From Parvibaculum sp963696585 (GTDB taxonomy: Bacteria; Pseudomonadota; Alphaproteobacteria; Parvibaculales; Parvibaculaceae): 64,000 bases of DNA. The stretch covers positions 1-64,000 of the forward strand of contig CAVOKW010000010.1 in NCBI GenBank assembly GCA_963696585.1, in the 5' to 3' direction. Positions 24,261 through 32,950 of the stretch are shown here, piece by piece (the stretch's first letter is position 1; every line of letters starts with the position of its first letter). The notes below the pieces were generated by a model, which was not told where the DNA came from, did not search any database, and saw only the letters and a program-made list of their open reading frames with translations. Both the position numbers and the translations under genes were made by a program.

Positions 24261-25577
24261 TCAAAGAGCGGGCGTTCCATCGACATAGCCGTCGAAGGCG
24301 TAGTCGTTGAGGAACTGGCGGCGCCAGAGATATCCGCGATCAACCTCGCTCAGCTTGGCTTCGTCGCAGATGTCGCCCCACAACCGGGCGATCTTCACGA
24401 TCTGGTTGTTGATCAGATCACGGGTATCACGGTCGCTCAGCAGGAAATTCGACGCTGAAAGACGGCAGCTTTCCAGAAGGCTGCGCTTGTCCTCACCATT
24501 CACCAGCATCGCCTGATTGGCCTCCCGGCCGTTACGCGGCTGCGGGCATATGTCGTATGCCTTCGTGAGCGTGAGGTTGGTGCCATCCCAGAAAGCGGCA
24601 TGGTTGCGGGCATGGTCGTCGGTATTGCCCGCCAGCACGTTGAAGACCATCCGCCCGAACAGTTCGCGCAGCGTCGCTTGCGGATCGGTGAAGCGCACGC
24701 GCACCATCTCAGCGAGATCGGCGTAGCTCGCATAGCGGGCCTGCATTTCTCCCAACCCGAACATCGTCAGGGCAGAGACCATTGCCCGGCGCGTCCAGCC
24801 AGTGCCGTTCCATTCGCGGTCGAAGCGACGCACCAGGAGGACATCCTTGCCGCTCGCCTTCGTCAGTTGAACCGGCGCGACGTTCAGTCCCACTTCTGCT
24901 GCGAGGCGCATCGCAACGAACTCGGCCTTCACCACAGCCATGGTGTCGTTGGTCGCCGAGAATTTTGCGATGAACTTGTCTTCGCCATCCTGGATCAATG
25001 CCTTGGGACGCGCGCCGCCGATGGCACTCCCGTGGAACAGCGCCTTGTCAAGCACCTGGGGAATGAGTTCGCCCCTCTCGACCCGTTCGGCTGCTTCCAG
25101 CAGTTCCTCAAGCGTCGCATTTTCCTGCTCACGAGGCTGATACCGCTCGGCTGACATCTGGAAGTCGAGCGCGCCAATGCGGTCGGAGCCCGAATTGAGC
25201 ATGAAGGTCAGTTCGTCGATATCGACATTGTGCGCTGCCTCGCCGCGAAGGCCGGTCAGACGATTGATGATGACCCGGCGCCCCCATGCGTCTGGCGCGC
25301 CATCTCGCAGACACCCGGCCATATCGAGAGGGGCTTTCGGGACGATCCTGCCGCGCTGGAGTGGTAGCTCCGGCGTATAGATCGGTATGGCGTCGGCACG
25401 TTCGAGATAGGAGCGACCATAGTTGAAGGCATAAATACCTCCGTCCAACTCGATCCGCCCGGCGATGACGGGTTCAAGCGCACCGGGCAGCCATATCCAC
25501 ACGAAAGCTTCTGCGGCGGGCGGGACAGGACCTTGAGCGGCAGCCGCAGCAGCGGGCTGAGGGCGATCAGAAGTCAT
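24261..25577 (-). CDS. hipA: Type II toxin HipA, serine/threonine kinase
   Basis: A 438-residue HipA-family kinase. In E. coli HipA phosphorylates glutamyl-tRNA synthetase and induces dormancy. Visible: the N-terminal subdomain 1 (AFNYGRSYLERADAIPIYTP), the ejectable P-loop area (SAIGGARPKALI), FIAKFS with the ATP-binding Lys, VLLVRRFDR, the catalytic stretch NVLAGNTDDHARNHAAFWDG (HRD-like, Asp and Asn), and LTKAYDICP for the metal-binding Asp. Length is normal for the family. It overlaps hipB by 11 bp. The adjacent tRNA-Gly and flanking direct repeats suggest acquisition as a module. Confidence 0.92.
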   Translation of the reverse strand: MTSDRPQPAAAAAAQGPVPPAAEAFVWIWLPGALEPVIAGRIELDGGIYAFNYGRSYLERADAIPIYTPELPLQRGRIVPKAPLDMAGCLRDGAPDAWGRRVIINRLTGLRGEAAHNVDIDELTFMLNSGSDRIGALDFQMSAERYQPREQENATLEELLEAAERVERGELIPQVLDKALFHGSAIGGARPKALIQDGEDKFIAKFSATNDTMAVVKAEFVAMRLAAEVGLNVAPVQLTKASGKDVLLVRRFDREWNGTGWTRRAMVSALTMFGLGEMQARYASYADLAEMVRVRFTDPQATLRELFGRMVFNVLAGNTDDHARNHAAFWDGTNLTLTKAYDICPQPRNGREANQAMLVNGEDKRSLLESCRLSASNFLLSDRDTRDLINNQIVKIARLWGDICDEAKLSEVDRGYLWRRQFLNDYAFDGYVDGTPAL

Positions 25578-25902
25578 CTTTCACCTCCGAGCGCGGACGC
25601 CGCACCGCCTGCGGAAGAAGCGCCAGCTTGTCGTTGACCCTCGAAATCTCGGGAGCGAGCCGCGAAGGTTCGTCAACGAAGAGCGGCACGCCGACCAGCG
25701 TCGCGGCCTCGAAGACCAGCCCGATTTCTACCTTGGGATGCCCCTTTTCGATGAGTTGTAGCGTGCTGCGCGCGATGCCGACCCGGGCCGACAAATCAGC
25801 CTCCGACATCTTGCGCTGTTTGCGCGCGAGACGAATGAGTCCACCCATCATGGTCAGGGCTTCGCGCGTCACGCGGGAATAGGTGCGGGGATGCTCCGTC
25901 AT
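25567..25902 (-). CDS. hipB: HipB-like antitoxin, helix-turn-helix
   Basis: An XRE-type DNA-binding protein of about 111 residues. LIRLARKQRKMSEADLSARV GIARSTLQLIEKG is the helix-turn-helix, followed by a short dimerisation part (FEAATLVGVPLFVDEPSRLA) and a tail that could contact HipA. ATG 25902 has GAGG six bases upstream and leaves the direct-repeat operator free; an in-frame ATG at 25932 lies within the operator. It would neutralise HipA and repress its own promoter. Confidence 0.85.
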   Translation of the reverse strand: MTEHPRTYSRVTREALTMMGGLIRLARKQRKMSEADLSARVGIARSTLQLIEKGHPKVEIGLVFEAATLVGVPLFVDEPSRLAPEISRVNDKLALLPQAVRRPRSEVKDDF

Positions 25903-25923
25903 ATGAACCTCAATGCTGGTTAT

Positions 25924-26017
25924 GGTGGTCATAAGGCAGTTTCTCGACCGCGATAACAGTCAATACCATCGAGCATGTTAAAAATCAATGGAATGACCGC
26001 GAGGGTAGTCATAAAGC
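25924..26017 (-). promoter_or_regulatory. Repeated sites in the hipBA promoter region
   Basis: GGTGGTCATAAGGC (25924-25937) recurs as GGTAGTCATAAAGC (26004-26017), 12 of 14 identical. GACCGCGA occurs at about 25946 and again at about 25994. These paired sites directly before hipB are the expected layout for HipB operators. The stretch is AT-richer than its surroundings. Confidence 0.45.
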
Positions 26018-26218
26018 CTATTCATGAATGTTATATCGGTCATTTCGGCGAAGTTCAGCCTTGTCGGCAAAATCTCACGGCATTGGACATCGCCAAGCGC
26101 CTGCCATTGCTCCGTCTGCTCGCGACTGAGGCGCCGTGCGTGGCCGAAGTCGTGAAGGCCGATGATCATGCCGTCATCATCGAGGACAGTCGCCGACCGT
26201 CTGCTGAGCGATGGCAGA

Positions 26219-26240
26219 CAATCGGCGCTTTTTGGGGGTT
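26219..26240. repeat. Right copy of the 22-bp direct repeat flanking hipBA
   Basis: CAATCGGCGCTTT is identical to the left copy at 24046; the remaining 9 bases differ at three positions. It sits 87 bp before the YchJ-like gene. No integrase is present. Confidence 0.6.
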
Positions 26241-26326
26241 TGTCGCAGACGCAAAAGAGCGCTAGTTTCCGCGTCCAACTCATTCGCGCGACCTGTTCCT
26301 CCTATCGAGATATTGGCCCTGCATAT

Positions 26327-26830
26327 ATGCCCGACTTTCAAGACGATCAGCTCTGTCCCTGTGGTTCCGCCAAGGCCTTTGGTGCCTGTTGCGGGCCTTA
26401 TCTTTCCGGCGCGGCGCTGCCGCCCAGCCCGGAAGCCCTGATGCGGTCGCGCTATTCGGCCTTTGCCGCGCATGATATCGACTATCTCGAAGCCACACTC
26501 CTGCCCGGCACGGGCGGCGATTTTGATCGCACCGGCGCCACCGAATGGGCTCAAAGCGCGACATGGACCGGGCTTGAGATCCGCGACACGCAAGCGGGTG
26601 GTCCCGATGACGAAGAGGGGATTGTCGAGTTTGTCGCCCATTTCCGCATGGGGGATGAAGACCGGGTGCATCACGAAACCAGCCGCTTCAAGCGTCAGGA
26701 CGGGCGCTGGTGGTATGTTGATGGCATTATGGGTGTGCGCCCGCGCAAGGTCGAAAAAATCGGACGCAATGATCCCTGCTCCTGCGGCTCGGGCAAGAAA
26801 TACAAAAAATGCTGTGGGACAGCGGCCTGA
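26327..26830 (+). CDS. ychJ: YchJ-family protein with two SEC-C zinc motifs
   Basis: A 167-residue protein of the UPF0225/YchJ family. Zinc-binding SEC-C motifs lie at both ends: CPCGSAKAFGACC (10-22) and CSCGSGKKYKKCC (about 150-162). Between them is an NTF2-like fold (ALMRSRYSAFAAHDIDYLEA, HETSRFKRQDGRWWYVDGIM). Function is unknown; the C-terminal SEC-C is like the SecA tail that binds SecB. The ATG at 26327 has no strong ribosome site. Confidence 0.9.
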   Translation: MPDFQDDQLCPCGSAKAFGACCGPYLSGAALPPSPEALMRSRYSAFAAHDIDYLEATLLPGTGGDFDRTGATEWAQSATWTGLEIRDTQAGGPDDEEGIVEFVAHFRMGDEDRVHHETSRFKRQDGRWWYVDGIMGVRPRKVEKIGRNDPCSCGSGKKYKKCCGTAA

Positions 26831-26966
26831 GATCGCGCCTGTCGCCTGCTTTCTTGCCTGGGCAATTCAGGCTCATATCCGTGAGACGCCACCTGACAAG
26901 AGCGCCCCGCGATTGCTTGCAGGCGGCTTCATCCTGTTCGGGAGGACATCGGGGCGGATTCAAGGC

Positions 26967-27050
26967 ATGACGCCGACCAGTTCGGGGCGGGCGATTTTGG
27001 TCTTGCGCCAGGCAAGCCGCTTTCTGCCACTGGCGACGTCGGAACGATGA
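26967..27050 (+). CDS. Very small ORF A in a coupled chain before the MFS gene
   Basis: 27 residues (MTPTSSGRAILVLRQASRFL, then PLATSER). Its stop overlaps the start of the next small ORF as ATGA. No family known. The nearby 26831-26966 shows nothing else. Could be a remnant of a decayed gene. Confidence 0.2.
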   Translation: MTPTSSGRAILVLRQASRFLPLATSER

Positions 27051-27163
27051 CGGGCCATTTCCATCGCCAGCGCGCGGGCTTTGCCTCGATATTGATCTTG
27101 CTTGGTATCGGCCTCGCCCGCATTCTCCTCGTGCGTGAAGAGCGGGCGGAGGCAGTCGATTGA
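27047..27163 (+). CDS. Small membrane-like ORF B overlapping the MFS start
   Basis: 38 residues: a basic start (MTGHFHRQRAG), one hydrophobic segment (FASILILLGIGLARILLV), then charged REERAEAVD. It begins on an ATGA overlap with ORF A and its stop overlaps the MFS start codon (TTGA). The double overlap suggests translational coupling, perhaps as a leader peptide. No family recognised. Confidence 0.3.
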   Translation: MTGHFHRQRAGFASILILLGIGLARILLVREERAEAVD

Positions 27164-28563
27164 GTGATGTAAAGACGATGCGAGCAAATGGGGAACCCGC
27201 TTCGACGGGGGCGCAGATTGCGTGGCTCTCCTATGAATGGGCCAATCAGCCCTATTTTTCACTGGTGACGATCTTTCTTTTCGCGCCTTATTTCAGCTCA
27301 ACCTTTGTCGGCGATCCCGTGCATGGCCAAACCATCTGGGGCTATGTGCAGGCGAGCGCGGGCGTCATCATTGCGCTCACCAGTCCCTTCCTCGGCGCGA
27401 TGGCGGATGCGGCAGGGCGGCGCAAACCCTGGATCGTCACCTTCATGGTGATGTGCGCGCTTGGCTGCTTTGGCATGTGGTGGGCGATACCCGGTTCGCC
27501 GATCATGCCGGTTGTCGCCGCCCTCATCGTTGCGTCAGTTGGCATGGAGTTCACGATCATTTTTGCCAATGCCATGTTGCCGACCATTGCCTCGGAAAAG
27601 CGTATCGGTCTCCTTTCGGGCATCGGCATCGGGCTTGGCCAGATGGCGGCGATCATTGCGCTGGTCTTCGTGCTGATCTTCCTGCAATTGCCGGGCATCG
27701 TGCATGCGAGCTTCATTCCCGAAGCGCCCCTTTTCGGCCTGTCGCGCGAAACATTCCAGACCGATCGCGCCACGGGTCCGATCAGCGGCGTCTGGTTTCT
27801 CGTCTTCATGATGCCGCTCCTGCTCTTCGTGCCCGATCAGGTCTCGCGCGGTCTGTCGCGCATGGCGGCGGCGCGCGCCGGTGTGGTGCGTCTCGGCCAT
27901 ACCATCACCAGGGCGCGACATTTCCGCAATGTGGGTCTCTATCTCTTGTCGCGCATGGCCTTCTATGACGGCATGAATGCGATCTTTGTGTTCGGCGGCA
28001 TTCTGGCGGCGGCCACTTTTCACTGGGGTGCCATGGAAATGGCGATCTATGGTCTTTGGGCAACCTTCTTTGCGGCCATTGGCGCCTTTATCGGCGGCTG
28101 GACAGATCAGCGCTTCGGTTCGAAATCAACACTCATCGTTTCACTTGCCCTGGCGCTTTTGTCGTTTGTCATGCTGATCTCGTTTGACCGCGACAGGCTG
28201 TTCTTTTTCTGGGTGGTGGATGTGGCGGCCGATGCCAAGCCCTTCACGACGCTGCCGGAGATCTGGTTTCTCGGAACGATCGGCTTTTTTGCGTTGATGG
28301 CGGGGCCGACCATTGCCTCAAGCCGCACCATGCTGGCGCGCATTGCGCCGGTCGAAATGATGACCGAGTTTTTCGGGCTTTATTCGCTTGCCGGCAAGGC
28401 GACAACGTTCGTCGCGCCGTTTCTCATTGGCCTGTTGACGGCCGCGACGGGCAGCCAGCGTATCGGCCTTGCGGTGGTTGTGCCCATGATCATTCTTGGC
28501 ATTGTCATGCTTGCCTTCGTCAAGGAGGAACGCGCGACACCGCTGGCCGAGGCCGTTCACTGA
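27160..28563 (+). CDS. MFS transporter, UMF1/Atg22-like family
   Basis: A 467-residue inner-membrane carrier with 11-12 predicted helices. The start WLSYEWANQPYFSLVTIFLF APYF is the hallmark of UMF1 (Atg22-like) MFS proteins, and GAMADAAGRRKPWIV is the MFS loop 2-3 motif. The substrate is unknown; the yeast relative exports amino acids from the vacuole. TTG 27160 is chosen as start, with GGAGG eight bases upstream; ATG 27178 is the alternative. It converges with purH, 2 bp apart, with no visible terminator between. Confidence 0.88.
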   Translation: MSDVKTMRANGEPASTGAQIAWLSYEWANQPYFSLVTIFLFAPYFSSTFVGDPVHGQTIWGYVQASAGVIIALTSPFLGAMADAAGRRKPWIVTFMVMCALGCFGMWWAIPGSPIMPVVAALIVASVGMEFTIIFANAMLPTIASEKRIGLLSGIGIGLGQMAAIIALVFVLIFLQLPGIVHASFIPEAPLFGLSRETFQTDRATGPISGVWFLVFMMPLLLFVPDQVSRGLSRMAAARAGVVRLGHTITRARHFRNVGLYLLSRMAFYDGMNAIFVFGGILAAATFHWGAMEMAIYGLWATFFAAIGAFIGGWTDQRFGSKSTLIVSLALALLSFVMLISFDRDRLFFFWVVDVAADAKPFTTLPEIWFLGTIGFFALMAGPTIASSRTMLARIAPVEMMTEFFGLYSLAGKATTFVAPFLIGLLTAATGSQRIGLAVVVPMIILGIVMLAFVKEERATPLAEAVH

Positions 28564-28565
28564 AC

Positions 28566-30179
28566 TCAGTGACGGAAGTGGCGCATGCCTGTCATGACCA
28601 TGGCAAGGCCCTTTTCGTCGGCGGCAGCGATGACTTCATCGTCGCGCATCGAGCCGCCGGGCTGAATGACGGCTGTGGCGCCTGCCTCTGCTGCCGAGAG
28701 AAGACCATCGGCGAAGGGGAAGAAGGCGTCGGACGCGACCACCGAGCCGATGGTTGCCGGCTTGTCGAGACCGAGCGCTTGCGCGGCATCCTGCGCCTTG
28801 CGCGCGGCGATGCGGGCTGAATCAACACGGCTCATCTGCCCCGCGCCAATGCCGACCGTGGCGCCGTCCTTGACGTAAATGATGGCGTTGGATTTGACAT
28901 GCTTGCAGACACGGAAGGCGAATTTCAAGTCGGCCAGTTCCTGCGCTGTGGGCGCGCGCCTTGTCACGACCTTGAGGTCGAGCAGGTCGATGCGGCCATT
29001 GTCACGCGACTGCACCAGCATGCCGCCCGCAACGGAGCGCAGCGTGAGGCCCGGCGTGCCAGCATCGGGCAAGCCGTCGGTGATGAGCAGGCGCAGGTTC
29101 TTCTTGCTGCCAATGATGCGGCGTGCGTCCTCATCGGCGCCGGGCGCGATGATGACTTCGGTGAAAATCCTGGCAATCTCTTCAGCCGTCTCGCCATCAA
29201 GCGGCCGGTTCGCAGCGATAATGCCGCCAAAGGCTGAGACCGTGTCGCAGGCAAAAGCCTTGCGATAGGCATCGGCAAGCGATGTGCCGGTGGCGACACC
29301 GCAGGGATTGGCATGTTTGATGATGGCGATGGCAGGCGCAATTTGGGGATCGAACTCGGCGACGAGTTCAAAGGCGGCGTCGGTATCATTGATATTGTTG
29401 TAGGAGAGTTCCTTGCCCTGCAGCTGCTGGGCGGTGGCAACACCTTCACGCGGCTCGCCGCTCACATAGAAGGCGGCATTCTGATGCGGGTTCTCGCCAT
29501 AGCGCAGCGTCTGTTTCAGACGGCCGCCAAAGGCGCGCCATTCGGGGGCGTCATTTTCGAGCGTCCTGGCAAACCAGTTGGAGATGGCCGCGTCATAGGC
29601 GGCGGTGCGGGCATAGGCCTTGTGGGCGAGACGCTGACGCGTGGCCGCGCTTGTGCCGCCTTGCGAACGGATTTCGTCAATGATCGGCTGGTAGTCATTG
29701 CCTTCGACGATGACGGCCACATAGGCGTGGTTCTTGGCGGCAGCGCGGATCATGGCCGGGCCGCCAATATCGATATTCTCGACGCAATCCTCATAATCAC
29801 CGCCCCTGGCAACGGTTGCCTCGAAGGGATAGAGATTGACGCAAAGGAGATCGATCTGGCCGATGCCATGGGTCTCCATCGCCGCCTTGTGGTCGGCGTC
29901 GTCGCGAATGGCCAGCAACCCGCCATGCACCTTGGGGTGCAGCGTCTTGACGCGACCATCCATCATTTCCGGAAAGCCTGTCAGCTCGGCCACATCGCGC
30001 ACCGGCAGGCCCGCGCCCTTGATCGCATTGGCGGTGCCACCGGTCGAAATCAGTTCGACGCCCGTTTCATGCAGGGCCCGGGCAAAGTCGATCAGGCCGG
30101 CCTTATCCGAAACGGACAGAAGCGCACGGCGCACCTTCTGGATATTGGCGGCGGGGGGGGCTTTGCGGGTCGATGTCAT
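28566..30179 (-). CDS. purH: PurH, AICAR formyltransferase / IMP cyclohydrolase
   Basis: A 537-residue bifunctional enzyme for the last two purine steps. The IMP cyclohydrolase domain (about 14-200) has ISTGGTANAIKGAGLPVRDV and DGRVKTLHPKVHGGLLAIRD; the transformylase domain has LRYGENPHQNAAFYV, the NNINDTDAAFELV stretch and the catalytic KHANPCGVATG. C-terminal DAFFPFADGLLSAAEAGATA VIQPGGSMRDDEVI is intact. Transcribed last in the rsmB-rpe-heparinase-purH row. Confidence 0.97.
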   Translation of the reverse strand: MTSTRKAPPAANIQKVRRALLSVSDKAGLIDFARALHETGVELISTGGTANAIKGAGLPVRDVAELTGFPEMMDGRVKTLHPKVHGGLLAIRDDADHKAAMETHGIGQIDLLCVNLYPFEATVARGGDYEDCVENIDIGGPAMIRAAAKNHAYVAVIVEGNDYQPIIDEIRSQGGTSAATRQRLAHKAYARTAAYDAAISNWFARTLENDAPEWRAFGGRLKQTLRYGENPHQNAAFYVSGEPREGVATAQQLQGKELSYNNINDTDAAFELVAEFDPQIAPAIAIIKHANPCGVATGTSLADAYRKAFACDTVSAFGGIIAANRPLDGETAEEIARIFTEVIIAPGADEDARRIIGSKKNLRLLITDGLPDAGTPGLTLRSVAGGMLVQSRDNGRIDLLDLKVVTRRAPTAQELADLKFAFRVCKHVKSNAIIYVKDGATVGIGAGQMSRVDSARIAARKAQDAAQALGLDKPATIGSVVASDAFFPFADGLLSAAEAGATAVIQPGGSMRDDEVIAAADEKGLAMVMTGMRHFRH

Positions 30180-30260
30180 GATGGTCTCGGTCTGGCGTCA
30201 AAAGGCGGCTAGGGCGGGGCGATAGCATGAAACGGCCGGACAAGCCAACCGGATGCCGTC

Positions 30261-32162
30261 TTAGCGCGATAAACTGGGCAATCCGGGCAATTCAGCATCT
30301 TCCGGCCGGGGACTGCCGGCATTGCGGGTCGAAAGCCGCCGCCAGGCCCAATTCACCCGGGCCTCGTTGCGGAAAACATGTCCGCTGACCACGATCTGCT
30401 CGGTTCGCCGTGTCGCATCGCCCGATCCGAGATAGACGCTTTCCTCAATGGCGATTTCACATTCAGCCTGTTCGGTCTTGGCGCGGAATTGCCAGCCATC
30501 GCCATTGGGCAAGAGCACCAGCACATTGCGCTTGTCATGGGCGAGTGAGACCCGGGCATCGGGGTGGATATGGAAGCGGATGACAAAGGGTGTCTGCTCT
30601 TCATCGTCACGCCAGTAACGGGTCTGCCAGGGCCAGGTCCGTCGCTGATCGGCGAGCGTTTCAAGCACATCTTCGCCACGCAGGTCCTCGCCCGAGGCCG
30701 AGAGAAACAGGCGGCGACGATGCAGCAGGCCAAAATCGCGGGCGTAGCTGTCATGGGCGGCATCGACCCAGATACCGCCCTCATTTTCATTGCGGCGGCT
30801 TTCAACCCAATTCGGGCCCTGCATCATGCGCGCGCCGAGCAGGGCGCGGGAGAGTTTGCCGCGCAACATGCGGGCCGATGAGGTGTCATCGAGCACAAGG
30901 GTCGAATGCGCCGCGCTCGCCCGGCTGGCCGCTTCCCAGTCAGGTCCAAGAAATCGCGTCGTGCCGCAATTCACGACGAGGCGATGGCGCCCGACACTCA
31001 TTTCAAAGGAGAGACAACCGGCATGGGCGGCATGGCTATAGGGACCCGGCGGCAGCGTGCCCGTGTCCGCGACAATGCTGACGGGTCCGGCGGCAAGCCG
31101 CTGATAGCCCGAATGGGGCGCATAGCCAAAGGGACGGCCCTTGGCGTCGTCGCGGTCAAGGGCGGCATCAATGGCGCCTTCCGGCCCCTCATTCGAGCCG
31201 TTGAAAAGCGCGAGCCGTCCATCGCCATGGCGGAAAAAGCGCAGCATCGGCGTCATGCGGTCAATCGCGTCGCGCATCGGCTTGGGCACGTCAAGGCGGC
31301 GCATCACCATGGCGTCGCGCAGGGCCAGAAGATCAAGCAGGATCGACAATTGTGCGCCCGGATTGCGGCTGACATGGCCGCCATCGGCAAGGATCTGGCG
31401 TTCAAGTTCGCGGCAGACAAGCCTCATGCCCTTGTCGAGGCGGCGCTGGCCTTCCGACAGGCAGAGACCGGAAAAGGCCAGGCCCAGCGCCGCTGTCAGG
31501 CGTGGTTCACCTGCCGGGGCCATGGCGGCGATGCGTGCGAGATGGCGCGCCTGGCGCGCCATGCTGCGCAGCAAGGTCGAGCGATAGATCAGGTCGGAAC
31601 CGTCCATGATGAGCGGCCCATTGGCAAACCACGAAATCATGCGGCGGCCCATGACATGCGGCCTGCCGCTGATATCGCCCAAGCCGCCATAAACGGCGAG
31701 CCAGCCGGCGATGAGTTTTTGCGCATAGACACGGGCCGCATCGCCCGCATTGGCATTTTGCGCGGCGGAAAAATGGCGCAGCCAGGCAAAGCCGTGCAGT
31801 TCTTCGGCCCAGGTTTCGCTCGGCGGTTGCGCGGCAAAGGGCGACGTGCCACCGGCGATACGCACCTGCCCGCCGGGCAGATGCCAATGGCCCTGAAACA
31901 TGGCATCGGCGCGTGCCGAGCGACCCGGTCGCAAATCATGGGGATGCTGGATCATATGGTCGGGCATCGGGCCGCGCAGCGTCTGGCCATAAGCCCAGGT
32001 GCCATAGAGATGATCGAGGCTGACATCACGGATGCGGATCAGCGCCGCCGCCGCGAGATTGATCGCGCGATTGCCACCGGGCGCACGACCGCGACGGGGG
32101 CCAGCCTGTGGCGGGCCTTGATCAATCGGTTCTTTGGTTCTCGCGCCGGTCATGGATTTCAT
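30261..32162 (-). CDS. Heparinase II/III family protein
   Basis: A 633-residue protein with an alpha/alpha-toroid N-terminal half (LHGFAWLRHFSAAQNANAGD, GRRMISWFANGPLIMDG) and a C-terminal beta-sandwich heparinase II/III domain (SHAAHAGCLSFEMSVGRHRL VVNCGT, ASRASAAHSTLVLDDTSSAR). This gene always follows rsmB-rpe in many Hyphomicrobiales. There is no signal peptide, so it is not an obvious extracellular lyase; the substrate is unknown. Start ATG 32162, 42 bp after rpe. Confidence 0.87.
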   Translation of the reverse strand: MKSMTGARTKEPIDQGPPQAGPRRGRAPGGNRAINLAAAALIRIRDVSLDHLYGTWAYGQTLRGPMPDHMIQHPHDLRPGRSARADAMFQGHWHLPGGQVRIAGGTSPFAAQPPSETWAEELHGFAWLRHFSAAQNANAGDAARVYAQKLIAGWLAVYGGLGDISGRPHVMGRRMISWFANGPLIMDGSDLIYRSTLLRSMARQARHLARIAAMAPAGEPRLTAALGLAFSGLCLSEGQRRLDKGMRLVCRELERQILADGGHVSRNPGAQLSILLDLLALRDAMVMRRLDVPKPMRDAIDRMTPMLRFFRHGDGRLALFNGSNEGPEGAIDAALDRDDAKGRPFGYAPHSGYQRLAAGPVSIVADTGTLPPGPYSHAAHAGCLSFEMSVGRHRLVVNCGTTRFLGPDWEAASRASAAHSTLVLDDTSSARMLRGKLSRALLGARMMQGPNWVESRRNENEGGIWVDAAHDSYARDFGLLHRRRLFLSASGEDLRGEDVLETLADQRRTWPWQTRYWRDDEEQTPFVIRFHIHPDARVSLAHDKRNVLVLLPNGDGWQFRAKTEQAECEIAIEESVYLGSGDATRRTEQIVVSGHVFRNEARVNWAWRRLSTRNAGSPRPEDAELPGLPSLSR

Positions 32163-32204
32163 GCCGCGTTGGGGCGGCTCCCCTTTAGCCGGTGAAGTGC
32201 GAAG

Positions 32205-32864
32205 TTATGTGCCGCGCAGGCGCCTGATATTTGACGCATAGGCGGTGGGCCCGCCCTTGAATGTGGCCGTGCCCGCGACCAGAACATTGGCACCCGCCGC
32301 AATCGCGCGGGGTGCTGTTTCCATATTGATGCCGCCATCGACTTCAAGGTCAATCGCGCGACCGCACGCATTGATGGCCTTGCGAATGGTGGCGATGCGC
32401 GGCAACTGGCTTTCAATGAAGCTCTGACCGCCAAAACCGGGATTGACGCTCATGACAAGCACAAGGTCGAGCTCCGGCAGCAGCGGCCAGAGAAACTCCA
32501 GCGGCGTTGCCGGATTGAGCGACAGACCGGCCTTGCAGCCCGCCGCCTTGATCGCCTGCATGGTGCGATGGGCATGGGCACCCGCTTCGGGGTGGAAGGT
32601 GATGATGTCGGCACCGGCCTTGACGAAGGCGTCGATATAGGGATCGACCGGCGCGATCATCAGATGCACATCGAAGGTCTTTTTCGTATGCGGGCGCAGC
32701 GCCTTCACGACATCGGGGCCGATGGTGATATTGGGCACGAAATGGCCGTCCATCACGTCGATATGGATATAGTCCGCGCCAGCCTCGTCGATGGCGCGGA
32801 CTTCCTCGCCCAGCCGGGCAAAGTCCGATGCCAGAATGGAGGGCGATATCTTGATGGCGCTCAT
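32205..32864 (-). CDS. rpe: Ribulose-phosphate 3-epimerase
   Basis: A 219-residue TIM barrel interconverting ribulose-5-P and xylulose-5-P. Motifs: SPSILASDFARLGEEV, the metal-binding HIDVMDGHFVPNITIGP, DVHLMI, VMSVNPGFGGQSFI, and EVDGGIN with the catalytic Asp. ATG 32864 (MSAIKISPS) is the natural start. It is in the rsmB row. Confidence 0.96.
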   Translation of the reverse strand: MSAIKISPSILASDFARLGEEVRAIDEAGADYIHIDVMDGHFVPNITIGPDVVKALRPHTKKTFDVHLMIAPVDPYIDAFVKAGADIITFHPEAGAHAHRTMQAIKAAGCKAGLSLNPATPLEFLWPLLPELDLVLVMSVNPGFGGQSFIESQLPRIATIRKAINACGRAIDLEVDGGINMETAPRAIAAGANVLVAGTATFKGGPTAYASNIRRLRGT

Positions 32865-32950
32865 GACGGCTAATGCTCTCTGATGGGGTTCGCGGTGTTC
32901 AAAACCACTATATTTAGTGATTAACAGGTCAATTTGGCAGGCGCAAGCGA

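Noticed and set aside
25978..26283. Minus-strand 101-codon frame upstream of hipB
   Set aside because: It crosses the repeated promoter sites and the direct repeat, lacks a ribosome site and matches nothing known.
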